NCBI RefSeq assembly: GCF_011045035.1
Contig: NZ_JAALAA010000029.1
Span: 1-52,213 of the forward strand
Direction: 5' to 3'
Length of the DNA: 52,213 nt
Origin: Nocardioides turkmenicus
GTDB taxonomy: Bacteria > Actinomycetota > Actinomycetes > Propionibacteriales > Nocardioidaceae
The notes below the pieces were generated by a model, which was given only the letters and a program-made list of their open reading frames with translations, searched no databases and was not told the origin of the DNA. The first letter of the stretch is position 1. The number at the start of each line of letters is the position of its first letter. The translations under genes were made by a program, and so were the position numbers. This document shows positions 32,555 to 40,787 of this stretch, piece by piece.

Positions 32555-33874
32555 GTGTCTAACATCATTTCGGCCGGGTTGGCCCTGCTCGACGACGTCA
32601 ACTGGTTCGAGTTCTGGTCGGTACCGCTCTTCACCGCGGTGATCGGCTGGCTCATCAACTGGTCAGGGCTGTGGATGCTGTTCTCGCCGATCCACTTCCA
32701 CGGGATCACCGTGCCCGGGCTCAAGCAGATCGCCGGCTCGCTGCCGCGCAAGGTCCAGGAGATCCCGGGCATCCTCCGCGGCGGGATCGGCTGGCAGGGG
32801 ATCGTGCCCGCGCGCGCCGCGAAGATGGGCTCGATCGCGGTCGACCGGGCGCTGTCGCAGATGGCGACGGCCCGGGACTTCTACGAGCGGCTCGAGCCCG
32901 AGAAGATCGCGGCCCACATCGTCGATGTCTTCCGGCCCGAGATCCCGCTGCTCGTCGACGAGATCATGTGGCGCGAGCATCCCCGGTTCTGGCGCGATCT
33001 GCCGCGCCCGCTGCGTACCGTCGTGATCCAGCGGGTCCAGGACCGGCTTCCCGACGTGGTCCGCGACGTGACGGTCGAGATCGGCAACCACATCGACCAG
33101 ATCTTCGACCCGAAGATCATGGTGATCGAGAACTTCGAGAAGGACCCGTCGATCATCGTGCGGATCTTCAAGGACTTCGGCGCCCGCGAGCTGCGGATGA
33201 TGGTCGTCTTCGGTGCGGTCTTCGGGTTCCTGCTCGGCATCCCGGTCGCCATCGTCGACCAGGCCTTCCACCTCTGGTGGCTGCTGCCGATCCTCGGTGT
33301 GCTGGTCGGCTGGACGACCAACCTGCTCGGCATGCTGCTGATCTTCCAGCCCGCCGAGCCGAAGCGGATCGGTCCGTTCAAGATCCAGGCGCTCTTCGCC
33401 CAGCGGCAGTGGCAGGCCTCCGACGTCTACGGCAAGCACATCGCCAAGGACGTGATCACGCTCGAGCACATCGGAGACCACCTTCTCAACGGCCCGTCGG
33501 GCGACCGCACCCGACAGATGCTCGCTGCGGCCCTCGAGCCGGCGGTCGACGCCGCGGTCGGGCCGGCCTACGGCGCGGTCCGGGTGGCGGTCGGGACGCG
33601 GAAGTTCGACGCGATCCGGTCCTCGGTCGCCGAGCAGGCCGTCGAATACACGCTCACCCCGATGCGAGACGCCGCCTTCAGCCAGCAGCAGTCGTGCAAC
33701 ATCCGGCGGCTGATCGCCGAGCGATGTCGTGCCCTTCCTCCGAAGACGTTCGTTGAGATGATGAGAGCGGCGATCAAGGAGGACGAGTGGCTGCTCTACG
33801 CCCACGGGGCGATCATGGGTCTGGCGGGCGGGTTCCTGCACGTCGCGGTCTTCGAATGGTGGAACGTGTTGTGA
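32555..33874 (+). CDS. DUF445-family membrane protein, copy 1
   Basis: A 439-residue membrane protein. Two homologous hydrophobic blocks are visible: N-terminal A-V-I-G-W-L-I-N-W-S-G-L-W-M-L-F-S-P (about 28-45) and mid-protein V-G-W-T-T-N-L-L-G-M-L-L-I-F-Q-P (about 249-265), the repeated G-W-x-x-N-x-x-G-x-x-x-x-F-x-P pattern of DUF445. A helical soluble region lies between them, and the C-terminal K-E-D-E-W-L-L-Y-A-H-G-A-I-M-G-L-A-G-G is strongly conserved in copy 2. GTG 32555 has a weak AGG. It overlaps the Abi-alpha-like gene by four bases. Confidence 0.87.
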   Translation: MSNIISAGLALLDDVNWFEFWSVPLFTAVIGWLINWSGLWMLFSPIHFHGITVPGLKQIAGSLPRKVQEIPGILRGGIGWQGIVPARAAKMGSIAVDRALSQMATARDFYERLEPEKIAAHIVDVFRPEIPLLVDEIMWREHPRFWRDLPRPLRTVVIQRVQDRLPDVVRDVTVEIGNHIDQIFDPKIMVIENFEKDPSIIVRIFKDFGARELRMMVVFGAVFGFLLGIPVAIVDQAFHLWWLLPILGVLVGWTTNLLGMLLIFQPAEPKRIGPFKIQALFAQRQWQASDVYGKHIAKDVITLEHIGDHLLNGPSGDRTRQMLAAALEPAVDAAVGPAYGAVRVAVGTRKFDAIRSSVAEQAVEYTLTPMRDAAFSQQQSCNIRRLIAERCRALPPKTFVEMMRAAIKEDEWLLYAHGAIMGLAGGFLHVAVFEWWNVL

Positions 33875-34893
33875 GCGCCCTCCACATCAACCCCGAGCCG
33901 GGTGCCCGCCGACCCGAGACGTACGCCCGGCCGGCCGCCTCGATCGATCCGCCCGAGGAGCTCGTCGACGGCCGTGAGGGGATGCACCGGATGCCCACCC
34001 CGGCCCCCGGTGGCGGTCTCGTCGACGAGGCGATGGACGTGCTCCCGGGTCTGCTCAGGATCTCCGCGGTCACGGTTGCCCACACCGCGGGCTGGGGGCT
34101 GAGGACGTACGCCCGGGGTGTGGGGCGGGTCGCGAAGGCGGTCGTCGACCCCAACGAGGCGGTGCGGCTCACCGAGGACGTCGCGACCGGCGCCCGCCAG
34201 GTGACCGGTTTCGCCAAGCGGGTTGCGACCGGCAACCCGGTCACCGGCCTGCTGGAGCGCTTCGCGCTGCCGGCCGCGGAGACCGCGAGGGCAGCGATGG
34301 AGGGTCGTGCCGCCCGGGTGAACGGGGTCGCGCCGGGCACGAGCCACGATGAGCTGCGGCGTACGGGGGAGGAGCTGCTGCGCCGCTCGCGCGACGTATG
34401 GGACCGGAACGAGCGCCACCCCGCCTTCATCTCGATCCTCGACGAGCTCGCTCCCGACGAGGCCCGCATCCTGGTGCTGATGCTCAAGGACGGTCCGCAG
34501 CCGGCGGTCGACGTGGTCGAGGGCGGCCTGATCGGCCACCTGCGCGGGGCCAGGATGATCGCCCGCGGTCTGACCATGATCGGGGCGCAGGCCAGCGTGC
34601 GCTACCCGTCGCTGGTGCCGCAGTACCTGAACAACCTCACCCGGCTCGGTCTGCTGTGGCAGTCGGAGGAGCCGGTCAGCGAGCTGATCCGCTATCAGGT
34701 GGTCGAGGCGCAGCCCGACGTGCTCCAGGCGCTCCATGCCAAGGGCGGTGCCCGGATCAAGCGGCGCTCGATCCACCTCACGCCGTTCGGGCAGGACTTC
34801 GCCCGGGCCTGCTTCGCCGACGCCGAGGACATCGCCCGGCTGCCGAGCCATGAGATTCCGCCCGGTGCGGCGACGGAGGCATCAACCGAATAG
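33871..34893 (+). CDS. Abi-alpha/DUF4393-like protein, copy 1
   Basis: A 340-residue soluble protein. The central and C-terminal part has the pattern of DUF4393 (Abi-alpha): I-L-D-E-L-A-P-D-E-A-R-I-L, then Y-L-N-N-L-T-R-L-G-L, and Q-P-D-V-L-Q-A-L and the closing S-I-H-L-T-P-F-G. The first ~200 residues are Ala/Val/Arg-rich amphipathic helix. GTG 33871 shares bases with the DUF445 stop (GTGA), whereas an in-frame ATG lies 15 bases further up. Abi-alpha relatives are named for links to phage abortive infection, but evidence is thin and function here is unknown. Confidence 0.75.
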   Translation: MSALHINPEPGARRPETYARPAASIDPPEELVDGREGMHRMPTPAPGGGLVDEAMDVLPGLLRISAVTVAHTAGWGLRTYARGVGRVAKAVVDPNEAVRLTEDVATGARQVTGFAKRVATGNPVTGLLERFALPAAETARAAMEGRAARVNGVAPGTSHDELRRTGEELLRRSRDVWDRNERHPAFISILDELAPDEARILVLMLKDGPQPAVDVVEGGLIGHLRGARMIARGLTMIGAQASVRYPSLVPQYLNNLTRLGLLWQSEEPVSELIRYQVVEAQPDVLQALHAKGGARIKRRSIHLTPFGQDFARACFADAEDIARLPSHEIPPGAATEASTE

Positions 34894-34989
34894 CCCCAAC
34901 CCGAATGGCAGACGCTTCAGGGTGTTTGCGTTCGCCTGTGGGTAGGGTACGCATACTGACGGTCTGGAACTCTGGCGGAAGGAGCTCGG

Positions 34990-36312
34990 ATGTCGCCGGA
35001 GTGGCAGGACTCGCTGGTCAGCTGGTTCGAGGACTGGGCTGCCCATGTCCACTGGCTCTCGCTGATCACCATCCCGATCTTCACCGGGGTGATCGGCTGG
35101 CTGATCAACTGGTCGGGGCTCTACATGCTCTTCGCCCCGCTCGCCTTCAAGGGGTTCAAGGTCCCCGGGCTGCGTGAGCTGACCAGGGTGCTGCCGCACA
35201 AGCTCCAGGAGGTCCCGGGGTTCGCCCAGGGCGGCCTCGGCTGGCAGGGGATCATTCCCGCCCGCGCCGCGAAGATGGGCTCGATCGCGGTCGACAAGGC
35301 GATCGCCAAGCTCGGCACGCCGAGCGACTTCTACCAGCAGCTCGGCCCCTCGGAGATCGCCACGCACATCGTGGAGACCTTCCGGCCGGAGGTGCCCGAG
35401 CTCGTCGAGCAGATCATGATGCGCGAGCACCCGCGGCTGTGGCGCGACCTGCCGCGGCCGGTCAAGGACGCGATCGTCGTACGCGTGCAGGCGCAGCTTC
35501 CCTCGATCGTCCACAAGGTCACCGACGACATCGGCGTCCACATCGACCAGCTGCTCGACCCGAAGCTGATGGTCATCGACCACTTCCGCAAGAACCCCGC
35601 CCTCGTGGTCAGGATCTTCCGCGACTTCGGTCAGCGCGAGCTCAACCTGATGGTCGCGTTCGGGTTCATCTTCGGGTTCCTGCTCGGCATCCCGGTCGCG
35701 CTGATCGACCAGACGTTCCACCTGTGGTGGCTGCTGCCGCTGCTCGGCGTGGTCGTCGGCTGGGTGACCAACCTGCTCGGCATGTGGCTGATCTTCGAGC
35801 CCGCCGCGCCACGCCGCGTCCTGGGGATCAAGGTGCAGGGCCTCTTCCCGCGCCGTCAGGAGCAGGCCGCGGAGGTCTACGCCGACATCATCGCCACCGA
35901 CGTGATCACGCTCGAGCGCATCGGCGACTTCCTGCTCGACGGCCCCCGCGGCGACGCCACCCGCAAGCTGCTGATCTACGCGCTGATGCCCGCGGTGGAC
36001 CGCGCGGCAGGGCCCTACCGGGGTGCGGTGCGGATAGCGCTCGGGTCGGAGCGGTTCGACCGGATCAGCACCTCGGTGGCCAACGAAGCGGCGGACCGTA
36101 CGCTGGTTCCGTTCCGTGATCCCGGGTTCAGCCGGCACCAGGCAGACAAGATCCGCGAACTGGTCGCACGGCGCACCAAGGAGCTTCCGCCGGGCGACTT
36201 TGTGGACATGATGCGGTCAGCGATCAAGGAGGACGAATGGATGCTCTACGCCCATGGCGCGATCATGGGGCTCGCGGGCGGCTTCCTACACCTTCTAATC
36301 TTTCCGACATGA
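34990..36312 (+). CDS. DUF445-family membrane protein, copy 2
   Basis: A 440-residue duplicate of the protein at 32555, similar along its whole length. It keeps both G-W-x-x-N blocks (G-V-I-G-W-L-I-N-W-S-G-L-Y-M-L-F-A-P and G-W-V-T-N-L-L-G-M-W-L-I-F-E-P), the G-W-Q-G-I-I-P-A-R-A-A-K-M-G-S-I-A-V-D segment, and the C-terminal I-K-E-D-E-W-M-L-Y-A-H-G-A-I-M-G. ATG 34990 follows GGAAGGAG by about six bases. It overlaps the next Abi-alpha-like gene by four bases (ATGA). Confidence 0.88.
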   Translation: MSPEWQDSLVSWFEDWAAHVHWLSLITIPIFTGVIGWLINWSGLYMLFAPLAFKGFKVPGLRELTRVLPHKLQEVPGFAQGGLGWQGIIPARAAKMGSIAVDKAIAKLGTPSDFYQQLGPSEIATHIVETFRPEVPELVEQIMMREHPRLWRDLPRPVKDAIVVRVQAQLPSIVHKVTDDIGVHIDQLLDPKLMVIDHFRKNPALVVRIFRDFGQRELNLMVAFGFIFGFLLGIPVALIDQTFHLWWLLPLLGVVVGWVTNLLGMWLIFEPAAPRRVLGIKVQGLFPRRQEQAAEVYADIIATDVITLERIGDFLLDGPRGDATRKLLIYALMPAVDRAAGPYRGAVRIALGSERFDRISTSVANEAADRTLVPFRDPGFSRHQADKIRELVARRTKELPPGDFVDMMRSAIKEDEWMLYAHGAIMGLAGGFLHLLIFPT

Positions 36313-37202
36313 GCCTCTTGGGGAAGGTCCTCCCGACCGCCTCCGCCGTGGCCGGCACCGCTCCCGGCCTGGCGCGGGTGGCGGCAGGTGCTGCCTGGCA
36401 GACCGCCGGGTGGGGGCTGCGCACCTCCAGCCGCGCCGGTTTCCGGGTGGCTCGGGCGATGATCGACCAGGACGTACGCGACGGGCTGGTGCGGGAGACG
36501 GCCGAGGCCGTCGGGATCGTCGCCGGCACCGCGGCCCGGATCATCCTGCCCGGCGTGAAGCCGGTGATGGAGCTCTCCGAGTCCGACTACGAGGCCGCCG
36601 GCCGCGACGTCGTGCTCGCCCGCACGCGCGAGTCCGAGGAGTCGCAGGACTCCCTGCCGATGCTGCGCCGCCGCGGGGCCGAGCTGCTCGACCGCTCGCG
36701 CGACGTCTGGGCTGATGAGCAGGGGCATCCGGCGTACGCCCGGATCCTCGACGAGCTCGCGCCCGACGAGGCGCGGATGCTGCTCTACCTGCTCGAGGCG
36801 GGGCCGCAGCCCTCGGTCGACGTACGCACCGGCGGACCGGCCGGTCTCGTCGGCAGCACCATGATCGCGCCCGGGCTCAACATGATCGCGGGGCGCAGCG
36901 GGGTGCGCTACCCGGAGCGGGTGCCTGCCTACCTCAACAACCTGTTCCGGCTCGGCCTGGTGTGGTTCTCCAAGGAGCCGCTGCCCGACCCGCTCGAATA
37001 CCAGGTGCTCGAGGCGCAGCCCGACGTGCTGGAGGCGCTGCACTCGGTGAAGTTCGCCAAGATCGTGCGCCGGTCGGTGCACCTGACGCCGTTCGGCGAG
37101 GCCTTCGGCCGCACCACCCTCGTGGACGAGGGCTCGGCCGAGTCCGCGTTCCCGGAGCATCAGGCTCCGGTGACCGGCGGGGCGGATCTGCCCAAGGCCT
37201 GA
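36309..37202 (+). CDS. Abi-alpha/DUF4393-like protein, copy 2
   Basis: A 297-residue duplicate of the protein at 33871, shorter at the N-terminus. Shared blocks are A-W-Q-T-A-G-W-G-L-R-T, R-S-R-D-V-W-A-D-E, I-L-D-E-L-A-P-D-E-A-R, Y-L-N-N-L-F-R-L-G-L and V-H-L-T-P-F-G-E. ATG 36309 is in the ATGA overlap with DUF445 copy 2. The same order and the same coupled overlap as in the first unit show that the whole two-gene unit was duplicated. Confidence 0.75.
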   Translation: MSLLGKVLPTASAVAGTAPGLARVAAGAAWQTAGWGLRTSSRAGFRVARAMIDQDVRDGLVRETAEAVGIVAGTAARIILPGVKPVMELSESDYEAAGRDVVLARTRESEESQDSLPMLRRRGAELLDRSRDVWADEQGHPAYARILDELAPDEARMLLYLLEAGPQPSVDVRTGGPAGLVGSTMIAPGLNMIAGRSGVRYPERVPAYLNNLFRLGLVWFSKEPLPDPLEYQVLEAQPDVLEALHSVKFAKIVRRSVHLTPFGEAFGRTTLVDEGSAESAFPEHQAPVTGGADLPKA

Positions 37203-37256
37203 CCGCTGACGCGTCGGTGTCGCGCTCGGGCACGGCCCGGCGGCGTGGGCCCGTCG

Positions 37257-37272
37257 GGTATTCTGAAATACC
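37257..37272 (+). promoter_or_regulatory. Palindrome with TATTCT -10-like box before the PBP gene
   Basis: GGTATT-CTGA-AATACC is a perfect 6-4-6 palindrome. TATTCT (37259-37264) within it fits a -10 element, about 70 bases before the chosen TTG start. It may be both promoter and operator. Confidence 0.4.
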
Positions 37273-37334
37273 TGTTCCCGATCGTTCAGCAACCCTCGCC
37301 GGACAGGTTCGAGGGCCGGGTAGGAGCCCCCATC

Positions 37335-39608
37335 TTGGCGCGCAAAGTCGTTCGTTCCCTGCCGTTTCATCGCGTTGTGATGCGGTTCGTGGCACTCATC
37401 GGCGTAGCCGCCGTGACGGGGTTGGTGGCCTCCGGAATGGCGGTCCCGTTCATCCACCTGACCGGTGTCGCGGCCAAGTCCGGCGCTCAGGCGATCGACG
37501 ACCTTCCGCTCGACATCGACATGGGCGAGCTGTCGCAGACGACCCGCATCCTGGACGCGCACGGCAGGGTGATCACCACCCTCTACGACCAGAACAGGTC
37601 CTACAAGGCGCTCGACCAGATCTCGCCCAACATGCCGAAGGCACTGCTCGCGATCGAGGACAGCCGCTTCTACGAGCACGGTGCGATGGACCTCAAGGGC
37701 ACGCTGCGCGCGCTGCTGCGCAACTCGGCCTCGGAGTCGGGTGCGGTGCAGGGTGGCTCCTCGATCACCCAGCAGCTGGTCAAGACGACCCTCGTCTACG
37801 GTGCCGACACCGAGGAGGAGCGGAGGGCTGCGACGGAGAAGTCCACGGCTCGCAAGATCCGCGAGCTCCGCTACGCGATCTGGCTCGAGGAGCACCACGA
37901 CAAGGACTGGATCCTCGAGCGCTACCTCAACGCGGCCTACTTCGGTGACTCCGCCTACGGCGTCCAGGCGGCCGCGAAGCACTACTTCAACGTCGACGCC
38001 GCCGACCTGACCTGGGCGCAGGCCTCGATGCTGGCCGGGATGGTGAAGAACCCCACCGGCTATGACCCGACCGACTTCCCCGACGCCACGGTGGCCCGCC
38101 GCAACCTCGTCCTGGAGCGGCTGGTGCAGGTCGGCGACCTGCCGCGCGCCGACGCCGAGAAGCTCAAGGAGAGCGACCTCGGGCTCAACGTCCAGGACAG
38201 CCGCAACGGCTGCTTCGGGTCGTCTGCGGAGTTCTTCTGCGACTACGCGCTGCAGTGGCTGCTCGCCGACGAGTCGCTCGGCGAGACCGAGGCCGAGCGC
38301 TGGCGCCTGCTCCAGACCGGCGGCCTGACCATCAAGACGACCCTCGACGCGAGCTTCCAGAAGGCGGCGCAGCGATCGGTGAGCAACCACGTCTCGCCGA
38401 CCGACAACGCCGTCGGCGCCCTGGCGATGGTCGAGCCCGGCACCGGCATGGTCAAGGCGATCGCTCAGTCGCGGCCGATGGGCGAGAACCGGAAGAAGGG
38501 CGAGTCCTACCTCAACTACCTGGTGCCCAAGGAGTACGGAGACGCGAACGGCTTCCAGGCAGGCTCGACCTTCAAGGTCTTCGTCGGCGCCGCGGCGATC
38601 GAGAAGGGCTTCCCGCTCCGGCAGGAGATCCCGTCGCCGCCCAAGCGGACGTTCAACCAGGCGTCCTTCGCCAACTGCCCCGGCGAGGGCAACTTCAGCC
38701 CCAACCCCTACCCGGTGGGCAACTCGACCACCTCGGGCAACAAGAACCTCTACACGGGCACCCGTGAGTCGGTGAACACCTTCTACGTCCGGCTCGAGCA
38801 GTTCACCGGCGTCTGCGCCCCCTACACGCTCGCGAAGAAGATGGGCGTCCGGCTGACCGACCCCGCCCACGAGCGGGTGCCGTCGTTCACCCTCGGACCG
38901 GTCGACGTCAGCCCGTTGGAGATGGCCGAGGCGTACGCCACCTTCGGCGCCCGCGGCAAGCACTGCGACTCGCGGCCGGTGACCGCGATCCTCGGTCCCG
39001 ACGGGAAGACGATGAAGGAGTACGCCGCCTCGTGCGAGCAGGTGATGCGTACCGGGACCGCGGACGCCATGAACGACATCCTCCGCGGCGTGCTGCAGCC
39101 GGGTGGGTTCGGGCAGCGGCTCGCGCTGAGCGTGCCGGCGGCCGGCAAGACCGGCACCACCAACAGCAACCGCGCGGTGTGGTTCAACGGCTACACCCCG
39201 AAGCTCGCGACCGCGTCGATGATCGCCGGCGCCGACTACGAGGGCAACTGGGTCACCCTCAACGGGCAGCGCCTCCGCGGCGGCTACGTCGCCTCGGCGT
39301 CGGGCTCGACCGTCGCCGGCCCGATGTGGGCCGGTGCGATGCGGGCGATCGACGGCAAGCTCGGCTCCGCGAGCTTCGTACGTCCCGGCGCCGCCGTCGT
39401 CAACGGCAAGGGCCTCAAGATCCCGAAGGTCGAGGGCCTCTCGGTCGCCAAGGCCACCGCCCGGCTCAAGGCGGCCGGGTTCAAGCCGGTCGTCGGGAAG
39501 CGCGTCCGGTCGCACTGGAAGGCCGGCACCGTTGTCGGGACCGTCCCGGGCGGCCGGGCGATCAAGGGTGCGACCGTCGAGATGCTCGTCTCGAAGTGGC
39601 GCGGGTGA
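37335..39608 (+). CDS. Bifunctional class A penicillin-binding protein with PASTA domain
   Basis: A 757-residue peptidoglycan synthase. A transmembrane helix lies at about 17-38. The glycosyltransferase domain has its catalytic glutamate E108 in I-E-D-S-R-F-Y-E-H and the Q-G-G-S-S-I-T-Q-Q-L-V-K motif. The transpeptidase domain has S411-T-F-K, S-V-N in E-S-V-N-T-F-Y, and K605-T-G-T-T. One PASTA domain closes the protein, with a W/K-A-G-T-V-V-G-T-V-P-G-G end. TTG 37335 is chosen because TAGGAG lies about eight bases upstream; the frame continues upstream without a signal. It polymerises and cross-links cell-wall glycan outside the membrane. It stands alone after the duplicated DUF445/Abi-alpha units. 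Confidence 0.93.
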   Translation: MARKVVRSLPFHRVVMRFVALIGVAAVTGLVASGMAVPFIHLTGVAAKSGAQAIDDLPLDIDMGELSQTTRILDAHGRVITTLYDQNRSYKALDQISPNMPKALLAIEDSRFYEHGAMDLKGTLRALLRNSASESGAVQGGSSITQQLVKTTLVYGADTEEERRAATEKSTARKIRELRYAIWLEEHHDKDWILERYLNAAYFGDSAYGVQAAAKHYFNVDAADLTWAQASMLAGMVKNPTGYDPTDFPDATVARRNLVLERLVQVGDLPRADAEKLKESDLGLNVQDSRNGCFGSSAEFFCDYALQWLLADESLGETEAERWRLLQTGGLTIKTTLDASFQKAAQRSVSNHVSPTDNAVGALAMVEPGTGMVKAIAQSRPMGENRKKGESYLNYLVPKEYGDANGFQAGSTFKVFVGAAAIEKGFPLRQEIPSPPKRTFNQASFANCPGEGNFSPNPYPVGNSTTSGNKNLYTGTRESVNTFYVRLEQFTGVCAPYTLAKKMGVRLTDPAHERVPSFTLGPVDVSPLEMAEAYATFGARGKHCDSRPVTAILGPDGKTMKEYAASCEQVMRTGTADAMNDILRGVLQPGGFGQRLALSVPAAGKTGTTNSNRAVWFNGYTPKLATASMIAGADYEGNWVTLNGQRLRGGYVASASGSTVAGPMWAGAMRAIDGKLGSASFVRPGAAVVNGKGLKIPKVEGLSVAKATARLKAAGFKPVVGKRVRSHWKAGTVVGTVPGGRAIKGATVEMLVSKWRG

Positions 39609-39615
39609 GGGGCGG

Positions 39616-39705
39616 ATGTTCACCGAGGTAACTCGGTGGAGGTGCACAGACTTCGTGGAGTTCCACGATGGGAGTGCGCGCTGACCGAGTTACCTCGGTG
39701 AGCAT
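39616..39705. terminator. Bidirectional nested terminator between convergent genes
   Basis: CACCGAGGTAACTCGGT (39621-39637) and ACCGAGTTACCTCGGTG (39684-39700) are exact inverted copies; pairing extends outward to a total of 22 bp with one G-U. Each arm is itself a small palindrome, and between them lies another hairpin TCGTGGA/TCCACGA (39653-39668). It fills the gap between the PBP and ferritin-like genes, so it can end transcripts from both. Confidence 0.7.
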
Positions 39706-40554
39706 TCACGCAGCGCGCGCCCGAGCCGCTTCGACGGCCTCGCGGAAGGCGCGGGTGACGTAGTCGGGGACGGGGAGGCCGCGGTCGCGCGCCCAGAGGA
39801 GCTCCTGCTCGACGCGGGCCACGTCGGCGGCCAGGTCACGGCCCTCGTGGTCGACCCCGAGGGTCTCCATCACGTCACCGAAGTCGGCCAGCTGCTTCAC
39901 GTTGTTGACCCCGACGGGCGCGAACGAGATCCGGCGCATGTGTCGGACCAGCCACTTCTGCCAGGCCGCGAGCGTGGCCCAGTGGGCGCGGGCGGAGAGC
40001 TGGTAGAAGGCGTAGTGGCCGGGCTCCTGGCGCTTGATCGGCGCGATCACGGTCTCGGCGACGGCCTGCTCGCCGGTCTCGATCACCCCGTTGTGGAGCA
40101 GGTTGTAGGCGATCACCGCGGAGCGTTCGGTGGCCATCCCGGTCAGATAGTAGAGCATCCGGCACACGTCCTGGAACGGCTCCAGGTGAGCCAGCAGGCC
40201 GAGCACCTTGAGCTTCAGGCCGACGTGGTCGAGATCGGTGTCGGCCGGCGGCCGCCCGAGGACCTGCTGGAGCCGGTCGAGGATCAGGCCGTGCTGGATC
40301 TCCTGCGGCTGCCAGACCTCGGCGTAGAACCGCTTGTCGACCTCGGGCGGGTTGGGCAGCATGGTGGAGATCTCGAGTACGTTGCGGTCGACCTCGAGCT
40401 CGACCCGCGCCATGTAGTCGAGCACATGACCGAAACGAGCGCCGAAGCCGGCCGGGTCGTTCACGGTGAAGTCGACGGAGTCCATCGGGATCGGCGGGTG
40501 CTCCTCGCCGAGGCGCGCGACATGAGCGACGAGGCGGTCGGTATCGGTCTGCAT
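39706..40554 (-). CDS. Ferritin-like (probable di-iron) protein
   Basis: A 282-residue soluble, mostly helical protein. Two E-x-x-H motifs, E85-I-Q-H88 and E177-P-G-H180, together with E52/E54 and E143 on other helices, give the ligand set of a ferritin-like di-iron centre such as those in acyl-desaturase or monooxygenase-like proteins. No signal peptide. The reaction cannot be told. ATG 40554 has GGAG about five bases upstream. The clpB promoter lies divergently upstream. Confidence 0.75.
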   Translation of the reverse strand: MQTDTDRLVAHVARLGEEHPPIPMDSVDFTVNDPAGFGARFGHVLDYMARVELEVDRNVLEISTMLPNPPEVDKRFYAEVWQPQEIQHGLILDRLQQVLGRPPADTDLDHVGLKLKVLGLLAHLEPFQDVCRMLYYLTGMATERSAVIAYNLLHNGVIETGEQAVAETVIAPIKRQEPGHYAFYQLSARAHWATLAAWQKWLVRHMRRISFAPVGVNNVKQLADFGDVMETLGVDHEGRDLAADVARVEQELLWARDRGLPVPDYVTRAFREAVEAARARAA

Positions 40555-40688
40555 CGAGGCGGCTCCTGGTGGGGTGTCAGGCAGCGCCTCAAGTGTGCCC
40601 GTAGCGCGCGGGGTTGTAACGCGATTTAACGCAACAGCGGGGTCCAGGCCGCCGCCGTCAAGTCTCTCGCGTCGACTGGGGCCGGAAA

Positions 40689-40709
40689 CTTGAGTGGAAT
40701 AGACTCAAC
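40689..40709 (+). promoter_or_regulatory. HAIR operator upstream of clpB
   Basis: CTTGAGT, seven bases, ACTCAAC: one mismatch to the HspR consensus CTTGAGT-N7-ACTCAAG. It lies 79 bases before the clpB start, so HspR, encoded at 25819, should repress clpB. Confidence 0.88.
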
Positions 40710-40787
40710 TTTGGTGTGTTGAGATAGATGCGGGTGGTCGGCATCCGCGACAGACTCACATGCGTCCCAGGAGGAGTGCAGACACAG

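Noticed and set aside
36246..39647. 1133-aa minus-strand frame across the Abi-alpha-like and PBP genes
   Set aside because: It spans two unrelated plus-strand genes with clear homology and their intergenic promoter; the composition is typical of an antisense shadow.
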